Program-made: the position numbers and the translations under genes | In this document: positions 13,747-24,030 of the stretch, one piece after another | Position numbering within the stretch: position 1 is the first letter of the stretch | Layout: each line of letters begins with the position of its first letter | Notes under the pieces: model-generated | Database searches by the model: none | Told to the model about the DNA's origin: nothing | Seen by the model: only the letters and a program-made list of their open reading frames with translations | Assembly (NCBI RefSeq): GCF_001640805.2 | Contig: NC_066852.1 | Location: forward strand, 12,860,194-12,924,193 | Length of the DNA stretch: 64,000 bases | From: Lates calcarifer | Lineage: Eukaryota; Chordata; Actinopteri; Centropomidae | Direction: 5' to 3'

Positions 13747-14120
13747 GCTTTGTAACAACAGCACGAGCGGGGTAAATAAGTCCCATTCTAAGCATTTTAT
13801 GCAGCTTCACAATGATATTATTGTCTAAATTAACAATTTGAAGCCTTTATTCTCCCAGAAAAATGTCTGAAATACTACTAAGAAGTAGATTTACAGTGAC
13901 AATGGGTTGTTAAAGGATTTTCTGATTATCCTGAAGTGTAACTTTTTTCATACCAAGTGATATTCACAGATACCTCCACAAAAAGTCATTTTATGAGCAC
14001 CCACACAGGCCTCTCCGCACCTCTGCAGGGGAGGAAAAAATTATAAACCCCGAGGTCAGGGCAGCGGTATTAGTTAATCACAGCGGCCTAATTATATCCC
14101 CTCATAAATAAACGGCATTG

Positions 14121-14147
14121 TTTTTTTTTTTGTTTTTTTTTTTTTTG
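14121..14147. repeat. poly-T tract, 40 bp inside ltbp3 intron 1
   Basis: T11 G T14 run. On the transcribed (minus) strand it is poly-A, about 40 bases downstream of the exon 1 donor. Confidence 0.9.
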
Positions 14148-14184
14148 TTATTGGAGCCAGTGGCCGCCTCTAGTCGTCACTCAC

Positions 14185-14422
14185 CGACCCTGAAGCCCTG
14201 TCCGATGAGAGTGTCGGCCGCCTGCCCGTTCTCCGCGATCAGCGTGGTGTTGTTGCCCTGCTCGCACGTATCCTGACACTGTCCCTTCAGGCAGATCCGC
14301 TTGCAGATGAGAGGAGCGATGACCACCTTGAAGCGCTCCCGTGTGGAGGAGCGCTCCGTGCACCACACCAGCCTGTGGACGCTCAGCCAGATGACAAGCA
14401 GATGGGCGATCAGAGAGGGCAT
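14185..14422 (-). CDS. ltbp3: latent TGF-beta binding protein 3, first coding exon
   Basis: Encodes the first 79 residues of an LTBP. LTBPs are secreted fibrillin-like matrix proteins; LTBP3 binds the latency peptide of TGF-beta and is needed for its secretion and storage in the matrix, notably in bone, teeth and, in zebrafish, the heart outflow tract. What is seen: a hydrophobic signal peptide (about residues 1-22, [18 protein letters not shown]), then [14 protein letters not shown] and a CLKGQC segment, then TTLIAENG and GQGFRV. The RERFKVV.AP.ICKR.CLKGQC wording fits LTBP3 better than LTBP1 as I remember them. The start is the ATG at 14422; a GTG 15 bases upstream is in frame but not a likely start. 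The exon ends in phase 1 (GTC G) at a good GTGAGT donor (14184-14179). The rest of the gene (about 1,200 residues) lies to the left and was not found in the window. Confidence 0.85.
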
Positions 14423-15100
14423 CCTGGCATCCTTCACTGCCCTCCACAGAGACCCGGGGACATTAAAATCACAAGCCGAGGGGGGTTCAGCTCCAGCTCC
14501 GAGGCGCCCGCTTTGTTAGCCGAGGCAGATTTTTGACGTCTCATACGGCGGAGGAAAGAAAAAGCGCGTCCTCCCTCCTGTTTTCTCTCCTTAAGGAAAA
14601 AGAGGGGGGGGGGGGATCACTTCCCTCGCGTGCCCGAGTGATCCGTCTGTAAAAACGACACGTTTGGCATCTTGGGAAGTGTGTTGCTGCTCTCTTTGCT
14701 GTTGTTTGAAAAAGTTTTGTGTATGTGTGTGTGTTTGTGTGCGTGTGTGTGCGTGTGGCTCTTCCTTCTTCTTCTGCTTCTTCTTCTCGCCTGTTGCTCT
14801 GGAGAGTTTGGAGTTTGGAGTGCGTATGTGGGCTTGGGAGAGAGAGAAAGAAGGGAGGAGAGGGAGAGGGAGGAGAGGAGAGGAGGAGAAGGGGTGAGCC
14901 AACCCTCTCTGGAGAAACCTGGCGGCGGGCCAGCCAGGCGGCGCAGGAGCAAAAGCTTAAAGTGGTTTCCTTGTTGGTTATTTCTCCCTAACACCCCCCC
15001 CCCCATCCTCTCTTCTTCTCTATCCTCTGCTGCCTCCCCCCACTGCTGCACCCTCACCCTCACTCTGCAAATCATAGCTTCACAGCTGTGTGTGTCACTC
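14423..15100 (-). promoter_or_regulatory. ltbp3 5' UTR and promoter region, low complexity
   Basis: Upstream of the ltbp3 ATG on the minus strand. CpG-containing DNA near the exon gives way to a G12 run (about 14605-14617), a GT-rich block (14717-14758), a TTC-rich block (14761-14789), a nearly pure purine block (14837-14897; pyrimidine on the coding strand) and a C12 run (about 14993-15005). I see no TATA box and cannot place the transcription start. Long open frames on both strands here come from the low-complexity sequence. Confidence 0.5.
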
Positions 15101-15888
15101 TGATAATAATAATAATAATACTAAAAAACACTGACATACAACACATTGCTGTCTACACCTTTGTGTCTGATGAGAGTATATGAGGTGTGAAAATACAAAG
15201 TGTGAGCATGTGACTGAGCTCTGGACACTGAGAAATCAACAACCCCCCCTTCTCTCCCTGAGGTTACATTACTGCATCTCTGCTCAGCTTCCAGAAAAAA
15301 ATACACCATCGCTTCAGTTGGTTCACTGTTGACACTCAACCTCCAGTGAGTGCAAGTGTCAGACGTGTGTAGACATTGTATGTGGGTCATCGGGGTCAGG
15401 CTGAGGTTAGTACGCTTGTAAGGATGGAGCAAGTTGGACATTACATTTCTGTCTCTTAATAGCTGAATATTTCACGTAAATAGTTCAGATAAATCAGTGG
15501 AGATGTGAACACTGTGTGACATCAGTGCTGCAGCTTTACAGAGGTGTGATTTCTTTTGATCACATTCTGTAAACACAGTGTTTATCTGATCTCACACTTC
15601 AGATATCAGCTTCACACTCTGACACACACCACACCAAACCACAACAAGTACACGCGGGGCCCTTTTTTACCATGTCTAAGTGATCTCATTTGTGTATAAT
15701 GACAGACAGTCCACTACTCACATGCTTTATTTATAAACACTCGATGTAAAGTAACAGTTCTGCATTTAGTTCTTTTTCTCTAAATAAAAGTTTGAAGCAG
15801 GTAAACCTATGCACTAACTAAAGGAAGAAGCTGTAATTCTGAAAAAAGTTCTTCTGCCCAGTGTGACTATGAAAAAAAGAAATGCTTC

Positions 15889-16383
<495 letters not shown>

Positions 16384-16869
16384 GTATATGTATATATATG
16401 AATTGGCAGAAGCAACTATAAGAACTGTTATTAAGTACTGTGCATGACAGCTGTAACAAATTACAGATTTCTGTTGTTGCGATCAGTGCATGTGACCAAA
16501 TAATATCAAGCCCTGCCTCTGTCCACTCTGAATTAAAACAGGCTGCAGCTCAGCAGTGAAACCTCATTTCATTCCTGCTATACACTGAACTGTGACTGTC
16601 ATGCCTGGGAAAAGTGAACGCGCTAAAAAAATATGTTAAGTTGCACCACTGTAAGGATCTCGTGAGCCAGCCGGTGTTTGGGGGGGTCACACGGGCACGG
16701 GGTGAAAAGTGAGAAAGAGACAAAGACAGTTGAGTCACTTCCTCTCCAAAGAAAAAAGTGAGTGTTTACTTTCAGTCGCTGAGGAAATGACTGCATGGGC
16801 CTGCAGAGAGTTCACAGGCCGTTCTCACATTTCTCTCTGCCGCTCGCCGTCACTGCATCAATGGTTGCC

Positions 16870-16914
<45 letters not shown>
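16870..16914. repeat. (CA)22 microsatellite
   Basis: Uninterrupted AC dinucleotides, likely length-polymorphic. Confidence 0.95.
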
Positions 16915-16917
<3 letters not shown>

Positions 16918-17047
16918 GCAAATACATCACAGGTCACAAATAAACCCTGAGTATTATTAGTAGCCTGCAATCTAATTACTTCCCTTGTGAAAACTGAAAC
17001 CTTAGCGTCACTCATTCCACTGGACAATAAAGACAAACAGAAACAAA

Positions 17048-17089
17048 TAACTGTACTACACAACAGTTATTTGTTGTGTAGTACAGTTA
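17048..17089. repeat. 18-bp perfect hairpin
   Basis: Stem taactgtactacacaaca (17048-17065), loop gttatt, and exact complement 17072-17089. A second, overlapping 10-bp inverted repeat (caaataactg at 17044-17053 with cagttatttg at 17064-17073) competes with the first fold. Confidence 0.85.
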
Positions 17090-20000
17090 ATCCCCACAAA
17101 GAGGGATTAAAACCTCTTTCAATCTTTTACTTAAAGTAAAAGTATCAATACCTCAAGATAAAAACACTTAATTACAAGTAAAACTGTTACTGGATTAAAA
17201 TTGACCAGCGAAATGTACCTAAAGTATCATAAATAAAAGTACTCTCAATGTAGATGCATTCTTACAGATGCATTGACATGTAACCAGCAGGGGAGATTAA
17301 TGTTGTAACTGGTCAGGTTATAAAACTATTACAGGTATAAAACTAATTTCCACATATTGCAGGGTAATTATTAATTTATTATTCACAATATTTTCTATCA
17401 ACCAGTATTTTTAGAATATAAATTTAAGTAGTCACAAATTTAGTTAAGCAGAAGTATAAAGAATCTCAGCATTGTACTTGCACTTGAGTATACACCTATA
17501 TGTATGTATATATATATGAATGTAATTTATATATATTAATTTATATCTATTTATAGGTTATTGAGAAACATATCAATAAGCATGTGAATAAAAACCATCA
17601 GATACCAAGTCTAAACTTAGAGCAGGTGAACTATAGTCTTATACCCTGCACACAGGTTACTGCAGGCAAAGAATATTTTGCAGTTGTATTTTCTGCAAGG
17701 CTTCCTTTCTTCCTTGCCGTCTGATGTCACCAAAATAGCTGTTGTGTGACTTGCATAAATGCATCTTTCTCTCATTAACCACAGAGGTGCCTCGCTGTGT
17801 CGTTCTTCATCAAGTGCTCAGCACTGTGTGAACTTCCACCGATGCATTTGGGGGAAATATTGTGTTTCAGTGCTCGCCACGGCACTTGCTTCAACTTGAT
17901 GTCAAAACTCCAATTTGTGGTCTGTTTTGTCGAAACAAGTTTGAATCTCTCCACTTCAGTCTCTGGTTACTTTAATTCAGTTTTGGTGCAGTGAGTGAAA
18001 TCCGTTTATGGGCATGTAACTTTTAGGTAAACAAAATCCGAGCCTATAACGCCCACTGGGTCTCAGTATAGGTCAAAGAAACAGTGGTTTATTATATTCC
18101 TGTCAGATTAGCAACATGTAATTAAGCAGCTTCAGAAGTTTCTGCAGCACTTCCTGTTCCTCTGAGACAACAAAAACATTACAGCAATAAGAACCATCAC
18201 CATATTCATGTCTTTTACTGTTAATTAAACAGTTTGAGGAGGTAAGAATATAAAATATGTGACCTTAGATGAGGAGCATGAGTTGACTTGAGCTTCAAAA
18301 GGGAACAATCCACAAGTTCAGTCAGACTGAATGGATAATTTACTGGCAAACTGTGTACAATATAATCACTGATGTTAATAGATGCACTTCTTTTTTATTG
18401 AGGAGAGCACACATAATGTCTTAAAGAAAACTGCTGTAACACTGTATATTAATGATGCTCATTTAAACATAATAAATAAATTATTTACTTCTATCTTCTA
18501 GATGTACTATACCTATACCTGTAACAGTATTTCATGTTAAAGCACTCTGGGAAAGACCAGAATGATGTGATGGCATGAAACCATTCCTCCACCATATTCA
18601 TACAGAGCGTGCAGTGAATGGATGATTCATTTAACCAAGTGAATTAAGTACAGTATGCTTGTGAATCAACACGTCCTGGAATTGTAAACCACCTGGATTT
18701 AAACCATAATGAGTCTGACCTATCTTAGAGGGATATAATCAGGAGATAATTTAGTCAGCGCTGTATTAAACATCAAAGAAACTGACCTTCGACACTATGG
18801 AGGAACTTGCAAATTAAAATAAAACCATGAAGATCCTGTATGGAAGTTTGCAACATATGTACTTTTTGAAATGTGAAAGAAAACCGGAGAATGTGAAATG
18901 TCAGCAACACTACAGCATGACATAAAACTATTGGTAATATGGATGAAATGCAGCTATACGTTTAAGTCTTTTACAGTTACATCGGACCTGTTAAGCTTCT
19001 GTAATCACACCTAAAGCCACCTCAAATAGCAGTTTGTGTGTATGAACACAGCTGTCATTGAGAGAAGAGTAGGGTGTGATTTGGGATCTGTCTTTGGGCG
19101 TGTCCGCAGCACCTACACAGTCTGTTTGGCAATGTTTCAGATGGTGTGGAAACTCTCCTCCAGGGTTAATGTGGTTTTCCTGCCATGATACATTGATATA
19201 AAGTGACTGAAGTAATAATGCAGGGATAAACAGACGGGATGATCTATAATTAGGATATACCTGTGGCTTGGGGGCAGATTGCCACACTGCTAGATTATTT
19301 TATTGTGGTTTTTTATTTTTTATTTGGTCTCAAAAACCTTTATGGTAAATGTAATCAGTAATTATCATCTGAGTATTTTTGGCTAAAAGCACACAAACTC
19401 ATTATTTTATCCACTGAATAAAGAGCCACAGAGAGAAAAGGCATACAAACAAGGCCCTTTAATATAGTAACATTTACAGTAGATAACAGGATGAATGTGA
19501 TGTGAGGGAATATATTTTGAACACAGAAACTTAAAAAAGTAATTCATTTCACATTTAACACTGACCTGTTAAAGAAGAATGCCATCTCAGTTTAAATCTA
19601 CATGCAAAGCCCCCCCGCCCTCCTGTATGTAATACAAAAAACAATAAATATGATTATCTGGGGCAAAGACTACCTTGGCAAATTGTATTCTGGGTATACA
19701 GTGACATATATTTTACATTTTGAGTGCCTTGTAAAATGGGTTACACTTGTAAATGTACATAGAGATCATTATAGTAGTATACATGGTAAATGACACCAGA
19801 GACCTAGAGTATAGCTCAGAGGGCTGAGAAGATTAATGCTCTGCTGTTAAACCTGACACATCAGTCGTGTCATCAGGAAGAACATCAGGGAGAGATTTAA
19901 TAAGAGTTTATATATTTACATTGTATGTTAGCATACTGATGGTTACAAAGCACGTTACGTTTCTTAAAAAAAAAAAAACAAAAAGAAGAAGAACCAAAAA

Positions 20001-20867
20001 AAAAAGAAGTCATTGTTGCACATTAACTTTTCCACAAATGTTAACCCTTATTAAACCAGGTAAAATGGCTAAAACTACATCCTTATTTACAGAAACACCA
20101 GGGAGGCATCATTGCTAGCGGAGGGGAACAAATATGCACATGCAAGCACCAAAGTCTGTCCGCTAGTAATTGCTAGTAACTGGCTGGTAACAATAATATA
20201 AGTCCAGACAAGTAAAAGGCTTTCTAGACATAAAGTAGCAGCTTGAAAGTAAAAAAACCAAAAACAAAACAAAAAAACAACAAAAAAACAAAAAAAAAAA
20301 ACAAAAACGGAATGTTAAGATATGGTCTGTAAGAGAAACAGTGTTTAAGCTCTGGGTGCATGTTTATGTCCTTTCTGTCTTCAAACAACCCTGTGTGTTT
20401 TGGTGAGAAAAATAAAACTCACACTGTTATCTTCAAACTTTGATAGTCTTGAGAAAGATAACTTCAGCTTGACAAAACATTACAGTTGTGTAACTGATGA
20501 GGGCTCTGCAGTCAGAAGAGGAGATAAGACGGAGCAGAGGAAGAGGAAAACTGGTTCATGCCTCATCAAGCCACACACCCATGATGACAGTGTAAATTCA
20601 GTCAAAGTCTAACCAGTTATATAAACTGGGAATCATTTTTGTTTGTTTTAATTTGGTATTTTTACAGTTATTAATCATTACTTGAGAATAATGGTGACAT
20701 CTGTGGCATCACAGTAATATTCAAAAATGTGCTTTTGGTCTTATATAAGCATTAAAATGTGACTGCATCCACCTACAATCTGACTTTTTCAGCACATCAT
20801 CTTAATTATCAGTCAAAGAAATCAGATGATGATGAGTAAACCAAAAAAGGAGGATGAGTCCTGAGGT

Positions 20868-21170
20868 AGAGCTGGGAGACATATCAATATGATGTCTATT
20901 TTATAACAGAAGCCATGGTATCATGCATCGATATTGACAGAGTTTAAATGTTTGATTTTCCTTATCTTAAAGGATCCATGTGGAAAAGATCGAATTTTCA
21001 GACAAACTTTAATTTGCTGTTCCAGCTGAGTGAAATGGGAATGTCCCCCTTGATGTTGTTGGTCAGCTTCTGTTGTAGATTGATAAAGACTATCTGAAAG
21101 CACTAATGGCACAGAGACCCAAACACAAACACTTTATCAAAGAAATGAACGATAATATTGTGATATTTGG
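20868..21170. mobile_element. possible non-autonomous hAT-like fragment
   Basis: Begins 'gagctgggagacatatcaat' with 'catgcatcgatattgac' shortly after, and ends near 'gataatattgtgatattt'. This resembles the 'gggctgggcgatat...' non-autonomous elements of fish, whose two ends carry inverted 'atcacgatatt'-like motifs. The match is degenerate and I saw no clean target-site duplication. Confidence 0.35.
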
Positions 21171-21749
21171 TTTAGTCAGAAATGCACAGCTACACAACGT
21201 ACATGTTGTCCTACACATGAAGCATGAACCAGCGCTGTGTATCTATTTCTGTTTACTGTATTTTTGCAGCTCGGTGTGTTGCCAAAAGCTTTTAGAGACC
21301 CACGACTCGAATGGTAACAGTTTGTCCTGACTAATATCCAGGTGGGGGCGATCTTAAACAGCAGCAGCAGTGACTCAGTTGATGGTTGAGTGAATGTTCA
21401 AGGCATTTTTACATTTTTAAAGTGGAGAAACAGATCTTATCCACTTCTCCCATCAATCTCTAAAATTCTTGCTGGGAAGCCGAAGCAAATCAGCAACTCC
21501 CTGTGCCAAGAACAACCTGTGTGCTACTGCTACTGCTGCTGCTGCTTGATGAATGATAGGAAAAAAATACTTGCTGACATGAAAACATGAAAATGTCACA
21601 TATGAACACAACTCAAAGGCTAGGGTTATATGTAGCCTGATTCTTCACTCTACCACATGGAACAGAGATGACCTTTTCCATCATGTTAAACTACAGGAAC
21701 ACCTTATCCCATGTTTTATGGTAAGATGACCAGTCGACAGTTACTCCAC

Positions 21750-22714
21750 CTACACACAGTCCACAACTGAGCTGTCGTCTTCCTCTGCTCCCCACTCCCC
21801 AAACCTCATCTGTGGGGACGGAGCTGCTGGATGGAGGTTGTTTATGTCATCCATGGCGTCTGGGTCTGTGTCATCACTGGCGCCGATTCCCATGTGACCA
21901 CCTTCCTCCCGGTGCGTGCGGATGTGTTTCCGCAGCGCCGCGGGCTCCTTGAAGCTGCGGTTGCAGAAGGGGCAGCAGCACGGCCTCTCTCCGGTGTGGA
22001 TGAGCTGGTGGTGTTTGAGGTGCTGCAGGCGGCTCAGGCGCTTCCCACAGATGGCACACACGTACGGTTTCTCTCCGGTGTGCGTGCGCCTGTGCTTGCG
22101 CAAACCGTCCAAGTGGCGGAAACAGTTCCCGCACTCAGAGCAAGAGTACGGCTTCTCACCTGTGTGTATGCGCAGGTGGGTTTTGAGAGCCCCCGACTCG
22201 CGGAAGCGGCGGCCGCAGACCCCGCACGGGTAGGGCTTCTCTCCCGTGTGGATGCGGATGTGCTTCTTCAGGCTGGAGATCAAGCGGAAGGTCTTTCCGC
22301 ACTCTAGGCAGTGGTGAGGCCGATCAGAGGGCTCACCTGCCGTGTCAGGGGCCGAGGGTCCCGCCGAGTCCTCCGCTCTGCCCGGTGAGACGCTGTCTCC
22401 TCTCCCTGTTCCAGAAGTCCTAGCCAACCCTTTCTGTCCATCAAGCCCGCCCTGCTGCAAGGCACCGCTGCACTCTCGCACAGGCCTCTGGTGCCGCAGG
22501 GGGTGAGTAAAGGAGCGCTGAGAACCTCCCTCTCCGACTTGAACGTAACTGAGGTCACCCACGTTGTGAGACGACCGCTCTCCATCCCCGACTCTGCCGT
22601 CATTACGCAACCCAGACTCCTTCCTGCCGGACTGAGCAGAGCCTGAACCCAGTCCCTGCTCTTCTTTAATCTCAAACCTAGACGCTCCACCTGGTCCCTG
22701 ACTCTGCCTGTCAT
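21750..22714 (-). CDS. zinc-finger gene, coding exon 2 (all five fingers)
   Basis: Acceptor TTTCTCTTTAG at about 22725-22715, then AT GAC AGG in phase with exon 1 (R-P-D-D-R-Q). All fingers sit in this one exon, as is usual for C2H2 genes. The same DNA has long shadow frames on the plus strand because of the repeated finger codons. Confidence 0.88.
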
Positions 22715-23545
22715 CTAAAGAGAAACATGCAGAGATGGTTAACACTGAACCGTTACTACACTAAAACAAAGAAATGAATCCTTGCATCAACTTAGATGAA
22801 GTTGCTGATGACACACTGTGTATTTACCTGGCCTGCTGGAATCGGAGCACATGTGAGATGTGCTGGATGTAAAGGAATCCAGAGTGTGATTAGTCACAGA
22901 GCCATCTGGTTGGATTGAAAGTTGGCACATTTTGTAGTCATCTCTCGGCTCAAACCCGTGAAGCGACTCATCCACAGATCCGCCGAGACCCAAGTCTACA
23001 CCGGCTCCGTTCACATTTCGTTGGTTCTGGTGGTCCCGATCCAAGCCTGAGGTCAGTGAGGCCATGGAAGACAGCGATGGGGCGAAAACTGACTGACTAA
23101 TCGTCTGAGGGCCCGAATACGAGATCTGCAGCTGATCAATGAGCTTCTGAGCGCTGCACAGACACTCCTGTAAAGTCTTCAGCTCCCTCTCTGACACCTC
23201 AAGACGCACTTTGAGCCTCTCGTTCTCCTGCTCCTTGTGCAGCAGCTCTTGTTGCGTCTCGTTGAGCACAAGCACCACTTCGCCCAGCAGAGTGTCCACT
23301 GCGGCGGACATGGCAGTCTGAATGGTCGGAGCCAGGCGCGATTTCAGCGACGTTACGGTCATGTTGCCCTGCGAAGCTCCGTACCCAGACTTGTCTGTTT
23401 TCCGATCATAACAGGACTCTGCCCCGGTCCTGTCGGGAATGTTGATTATACTTTGTTTACGATTTCCAGTGTGGACCGAGCCGCTGCCGCTACTTGACGG
23501 GGAGGAATCCATGCTACCAGCATAGCCTGTCCTCCTGGAAGTCAT
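21750..23545 (-). CDS. C2H2 zinc-finger protein with N-terminal coiled coil (two exons, complete)
   Basis: Joining 23545-22828 and 22714-21750 gives a 560-residue protein, a probable nuclear DNA-binding transcription regulator. Residues about 1-60 are Ser/Gly-rich; about 65-140 form a predicted coiled coil (TLLGEVVLVLNETQQELLHK followed by heptad-like E/L/K sequence), probably for dimerisation. The middle is disordered with a FEIKEEQ segment, a fit to the psi-K-x-E SUMO site. Five C2H2 fingers lie at about 375-507, joined by TGEKPY-type linkers (TGERP before the last), and an acidic tail (EEDDSSVVDCV) ends the protein. All Cys and His ligands are present. The intron is GTAAAT to CTCTTTAG in phase 1. 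This coiled coil plus fingers layout is common in fish-expanded zinc-finger genes; I cannot assign an orthologue. It runs in the same direction as ltbp3 and is divergent from lrrn4cl. Confidence 0.9.
22828..23545 (-). CDS. zinc-finger gene, coding exon 1
   Basis: Starts at the ATG at 23545 (MTSRRTGYAG) and ends CCA G before the GTAAAT donor at 22827-22822. No upstream in-frame ATG was used because a CpG-rich, gene-free flank follows. An extra 5' non-coding exon cannot be excluded. Confidence 0.88.
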
Positions 23546-24030
23546 GATTTTTATGCACTTAGCTAACGTTTACTGGCTATGTTAACGTTTACTGTGCGAC
23601 TAAAAACAGCCCAAATTTCTAACGGGCTGTGTTATTAACGAGGGTTTGGTTGTTTTTGTTGGCTAGGAAGCGTTACCAGTTACATTTGTCTCGTTAGCGG
23701 TTTATCTGGCGTCGCTGACAAAAACACTGCACTGTTAAAACTCTTGGACGCGACTCTTCGCTGGGCCTGGCTCCGCTCGCTAACATTAGCCCGCTAGCTT
23801 TAAAACAAACAACGCCAGTCGGTGAAAAGACGCACTCTTGCAAACACCGTGTCTCTGCAGGAGGTGTGTGCTGATGGCCTTTAACTGCGTCACTCAAGTC
23901 CAGACATTATTATTCAAACACTGTGATACCACGGCCCGCAGCGGCGACTCACCCATCTCCAGCGTCTGTCTGCAGGACTGCACTGTACTCTACTGTACAC
24001 AGGCCTGTCGCACTGAAATGATGTAAACAA
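23546..24030 (-). promoter_or_regulatory. CpG-rich 5' flank of the zinc-finger gene
   Basis: Richer in CG dinucleotides than the surrounding DNA, with a direct repeat of taacgtttactg (23564-23575 and 23583-23594) just upstream of the ATG. No TATA box was seen. The transcription start is probably in here, but this is inference. Confidence 0.45.

Larger units (their letters stand above)
1..14184 (-). other. ltbp3: probable first intron of ltbp3 (non-coding)
   Basis: The only recognised exon nearby (14185-14422, minus) ends in a GTGAGT donor, so the DNA below it is its intron 1. Mammalian LTBP3 continues with an EGF-like segment containing a CMNGG-type motif; I looked for it on the minus strand down to position 1 and did not see it, so the intron probably runs beyond the window. 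The stretch holds a Tc1-like relic (about 560-1340), fish repeat fragments (about 5930-6340 and 10940-11130) and microsatellites. Open frames of 60-154 codons here have no recognisable domain or splice context. That the whole stretch is one intron is inference. Confidence 0.55.

Noticed and set aside
14591..15103. Long open frames on both strands upstream of ltbp3
   Set aside because: Low-complexity CA, CTT and GA blocks keep several frames open at once; this is promoter/5' UTR sequence.
21831..22307. Plus-strand frames across the zinc-finger exon
   Set aside because: They are antisense shadows of the repeated finger codons.
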